From contig NZ_JAQNDM010000002.1 in NCBI RefSeq assembly GCF_028368975.1, positions 3,652,425-3,716,424 of the forward strand: DNA of 64,000 nt. Reading direction: 5' to 3'. Origin of the DNA: Stigmatella ashevillena. Lineage in GTDB: Bacteria > Myxococcota > Myxococcia > Myxococcales > Myxococcaceae. Of this stretch, positions 62,263-64,000 are shown in pieces. The position numbers and the translations under genes are program-made. Below the pieces are notes generated by a model, which was not told the DNA's origin, did no database searches, and saw nothing but the letters and a program-made list of their open reading frames with translations. Within the stretch, counting starts at the first letter, position 1. Each line of letters opens with the position of its first letter.

Positions 62263-63936
62263 GTGAACCCGGGCCCCTCCCAACCCCCTCCCGCCTCCCC
62301 CCACGAGCCCCCGGCGAGTCCCGCGCCGGTCCGGACCTCTCGTGTGCTCTGGGCCGTGCTGGCGGGGCTGTACGTGCTGGCGTTTCCCTACCACCCCGGC
62401 CTGCGCTCGCCCAACGAGCTGTGCCGGCTGTGGCAGACCCGGGCGCTCGTCGAGTACGGCACGCTGGACATCAACCAAGCGCTGCGGGACTACGGCTACG
62501 TGGGGGACCTGTCGGTGAAGGATGGGAAGTACTACCCCTCCAAGGCCCCGTTGATGTCCTTCGCGGCGGTGCCCCTCTATGCGGTGTTGAGGGCCGCGGG
62601 CGGCGGGTTCCGGTACGCGGTGCCCGAAGTCCCGCTCGTGTTCTTCAGCCGGCTGCTGCTCACGATCCTCCCCACGCTGGCGATGCTGTGGGGCGTGCGC
62701 CGCTTCCTGAACGCGTACGTGAGCCCCCCTGTCGCGGACGGAGTAACGGTCACGTACGGGCTGGGCTCGTTGGCCTACAGCTACTCCCTGCTCTTCATGA
62801 GCCATCAGGCCACGGCGGTGCTGCTCTTCGGAGGCTTCTACGCGCTGTGGCGGTGCGCGCGAGGCGAGTGGCGCGAGCGGGGCTATGCGGTGGCCGGAGC
62901 CTTCGCGGGCGCCACGGTGGCGGCCGAGTACACGGGCGCGCTGGGGGTGCTGGGCCTGGTGCTGTACGCGGCGCTGAGCCTGCTGTGGCGGCCCGAGCCC
63001 CTGCGCGTCCGGCTCGCCCTCCTGGGACGCGCCGCGGGACTGGCCACGCTGGGAGCCTTACCCTTCGTGGCCACGCTGATGCTCTACCACCAAGCGGCCT
63101 TCGGACACCCGCTGGCCAGCGGCTACAAGTACCTCAACGACGCGGCCTACCAGCCGTGGCACCTGGGGGGCTTCCTGGGCATCCGCTATCCGGATCCCCG
63201 CGCCTTCCTCCTTTCCTTCTTCTCGCCGCTGCGCGGGCTGTTCACCCTGTCGCCCTTCCTGCTGCTGGCGCTGCCGGGCCTGCTCCTGATGCGGCGCGAA
63301 GGACGGGCCTCCAGGGAATGGCGAACGCTCTGCTGGCTGTCGGCGGCGTTGCTCGCCGGGTACACGTACTTCACCTCGTCCTTCTCCTATGACTCGTGGG
63401 GGTGGACGACCGGGCCCCGGCACCTGACGGGGCTGGTGCCCTTCCTGCTGCTGCCCGTGGCCCTGGTGCTGGAACGGCTGCGCGCAGGACGCCATCCCTG
63501 GCTGCTGGGCGGAGCCGCAGCGGTATGCGCGGTGTCCATCCTCATCACAGGCGTGCTCACGCTCATCAATTACATCCCAGACCTGGTCTCCAGCGCGCTC
63601 CTCTCCCTGGCCCTGCCCCTGCTGAAGGCCGGGTATCTGACGCCCACCGTGCTGAGCTTCTGGGGAATTCCCCAACCGCTGGCGGGCGCACCCCTGCTCC
63701 TGGCCTTGCTCGCGCTGGCGGGGTGGACCTTCGTGCGGCTGGGCTCACCCGAGCACGCCTGGCCCCCTCGGGCCGTGCTGGCGGGAGGCGCCCTCATGGC
63801 GGTGCTGCTGCTGGGCGCCCAGGTCCCGGGCGCCGCCCATCATGCGGGTGACCAGGAGTCCCTCCGCCTCCTCAAAGCCGTCTGGCTCACGCCGCCCGGC
63901 AAGGCGGTGTCCTTCTGGCCTGCCCCGCCCCGTTGA
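62263..63936 (+). CDS. Multi-pass membrane glycosyltransferase-like protein (GT39/ArnT type)
   Basis: 557 residues starting with GTG four bases after the preceding stop. About eleven membrane helices. The first periplasmic loop has NELCRLWQTRALVEYGTLDI, resembling the DE-type loop of polyprenyl-phosphate sugar transferases, here with Asn-Glu. YYPSKAPLMSFAAVPLYAV and SYDSWGWTTGPRHLTGLVPF are further conserved-looking loops. Such enzymes use polyprenyl-phosphate sugars on the outer face of the inner membrane. It is translated from the same unit as the fusion protein. Substrate unknown. Confidence 0.72.
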   Translation: MNPGPSQPPPASPHEPPASPAPVRTSRVLWAVLAGLYVLAFPYHPGLRSPNELCRLWQTRALVEYGTLDINQALRDYGYVGDLSVKDGKYYPSKAPLMSFAAVPLYAVLRAAGGGFRYAVPEVPLVFFSRLLLTILPTLAMLWGVRRFLNAYVSPPVADGVTVTYGLGSLAYSYSLLFMSHQATAVLLFGGFYALWRCARGEWRERGYAVAGAFAGATVAAEYTGALGVLGLVLYAALSLLWRPEPLRVRLALLGRAAGLATLGALPFVATLMLYHQAAFGHPLASGYKYLNDAAYQPWHLGGFLGIRYPDPRAFLLSFFSPLRGLFTLSPFLLLALPGLLLMRREGRASREWRTLCWLSAALLAGYTYFTSSFSYDSWGWTTGPRHLTGLVPFLLLPVALVLERLRAGRHPWLLGGAAAVCAVSILITGVLTLINYIPDLVSSALLSLALPLLKAGYLTPTVLSFWGIPQPLAGAPLLLALLALAGWTFVRLGSPEHAWPPRAVLAGGALMAVLLLGAQVPGAAHHAGDQESLRLLKAVWLTPPGKAVSFWPAPPR

Positions 63937-63999
63937 TCAGCCGCGCGCCGCCGCGTGCTCCGCATCCAAGCGGGCCTTCTCTGCGATCATGAGGTTCCG
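63937..63999 (-). CDS. C-terminal end of a gene running off the right edge
   Basis: The last 20 codons of a leftward gene are visible: RNLMIAEKARLDAEHAAARG and a TGA at 63937-63939. It converges with the membrane transferase gene, its stop codon directly adjoining. The piece is too short to name the family. Confidence 0.5.
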   Translation of the reverse strand, partial: RNLMIAEKARLDAEHAAARG

Positions 64000-64000
64000 C

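Overview
The window reads as chromosomal DNA of a fruiting myxobacterium (Myxococcota, most likely suborder Cystobacterineae, relatives of Archangium, Cystobacter or Stigmatella). The evidence is very high GC, GC-rich third codon positions, giant Ser/Thr-kinase/ATPase/histidine-kinase and hybrid histidine-kinase proteins, many lipoproteins, a SitA-like toxin lipoprotein with an Imm52-like immunity partner, ELWxxDGT and RCC1 repeat proteins, and an exopolysaccharide locus with a Wzc-type tyrosine kinase. Taxonomy is inferred from gene content only; there is no rRNA gene and no complete tRNA gene.

Layout. 1-5.1 kb: myo-inositol catabolism. The end of iolG faces a leftward operon iolB-iolD-iolE-transaldolase, with a candidate paired operator upstream. 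5.4-6.9 kb: a lipoprotein of the ADGF/adenosine deaminase family. 7.3-9.5 kb: SitA-like toxin (lipoprotein signal, hydrophobic delivery part, Tox-REase-5-like nuclease end) followed by Imm52-like immunity. 9.5-15 kb: a decayed mobile zone with IS3-family, other DDE and IS1182-type transposase remnants, two small secreted proteins, and two genes truncated head-to-head. 15-19 kb: a block whose proteins look gammaproteobacterial (two-component system, alpha/beta hydrolase, ferric-reductase-like membrane protein).

19-32 kb: metabolic and envelope genes (amidase, lipase-like protein, crotonase, aldo/keto reductase, YihY, a small membrane protein), a 1763-residue trifunctional kinase and an eight-cysteine secreted peptide. 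32-42 kb: a beta-rich protein of unknown function flanked by broken secreted-protein genes, a 2028-residue hybrid kinase that is an internal tandem duplication, an LRR protein and a GNAT acetyltransferase. 42-53 kb: a redoxin divergent from an AraC regulator, an Ig/RCC1 lipoprotein, a LysR regulator divergent from a DUF1330 gene, a broken LytS-type kinase, a dihaem cytochrome lipoprotein and an M23 peptidase. At 53.1 kb lies a decayed copy of the SitA-like delivery segment.

53.4-64 kb: a polysaccharide locus. The leftward operon encodes a Wzz/Wzc-like BY-kinase, three GT4 glycosyltransferases and a Wzy/WaaL-like polymerase, with start/stop overlaps throughout. A rightward GT2-methyltransferase fusion and a GT39-like membrane transferase diverge from it.

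The central theme is accessory turnover. At least ten genes are fragments, often joined abruptly to an intact neighbour. The strongest functional stories are the toxin/immunity pair with its displaced relic, the transaldolase inside the inositol operon, and the doubled hybrid kinase.
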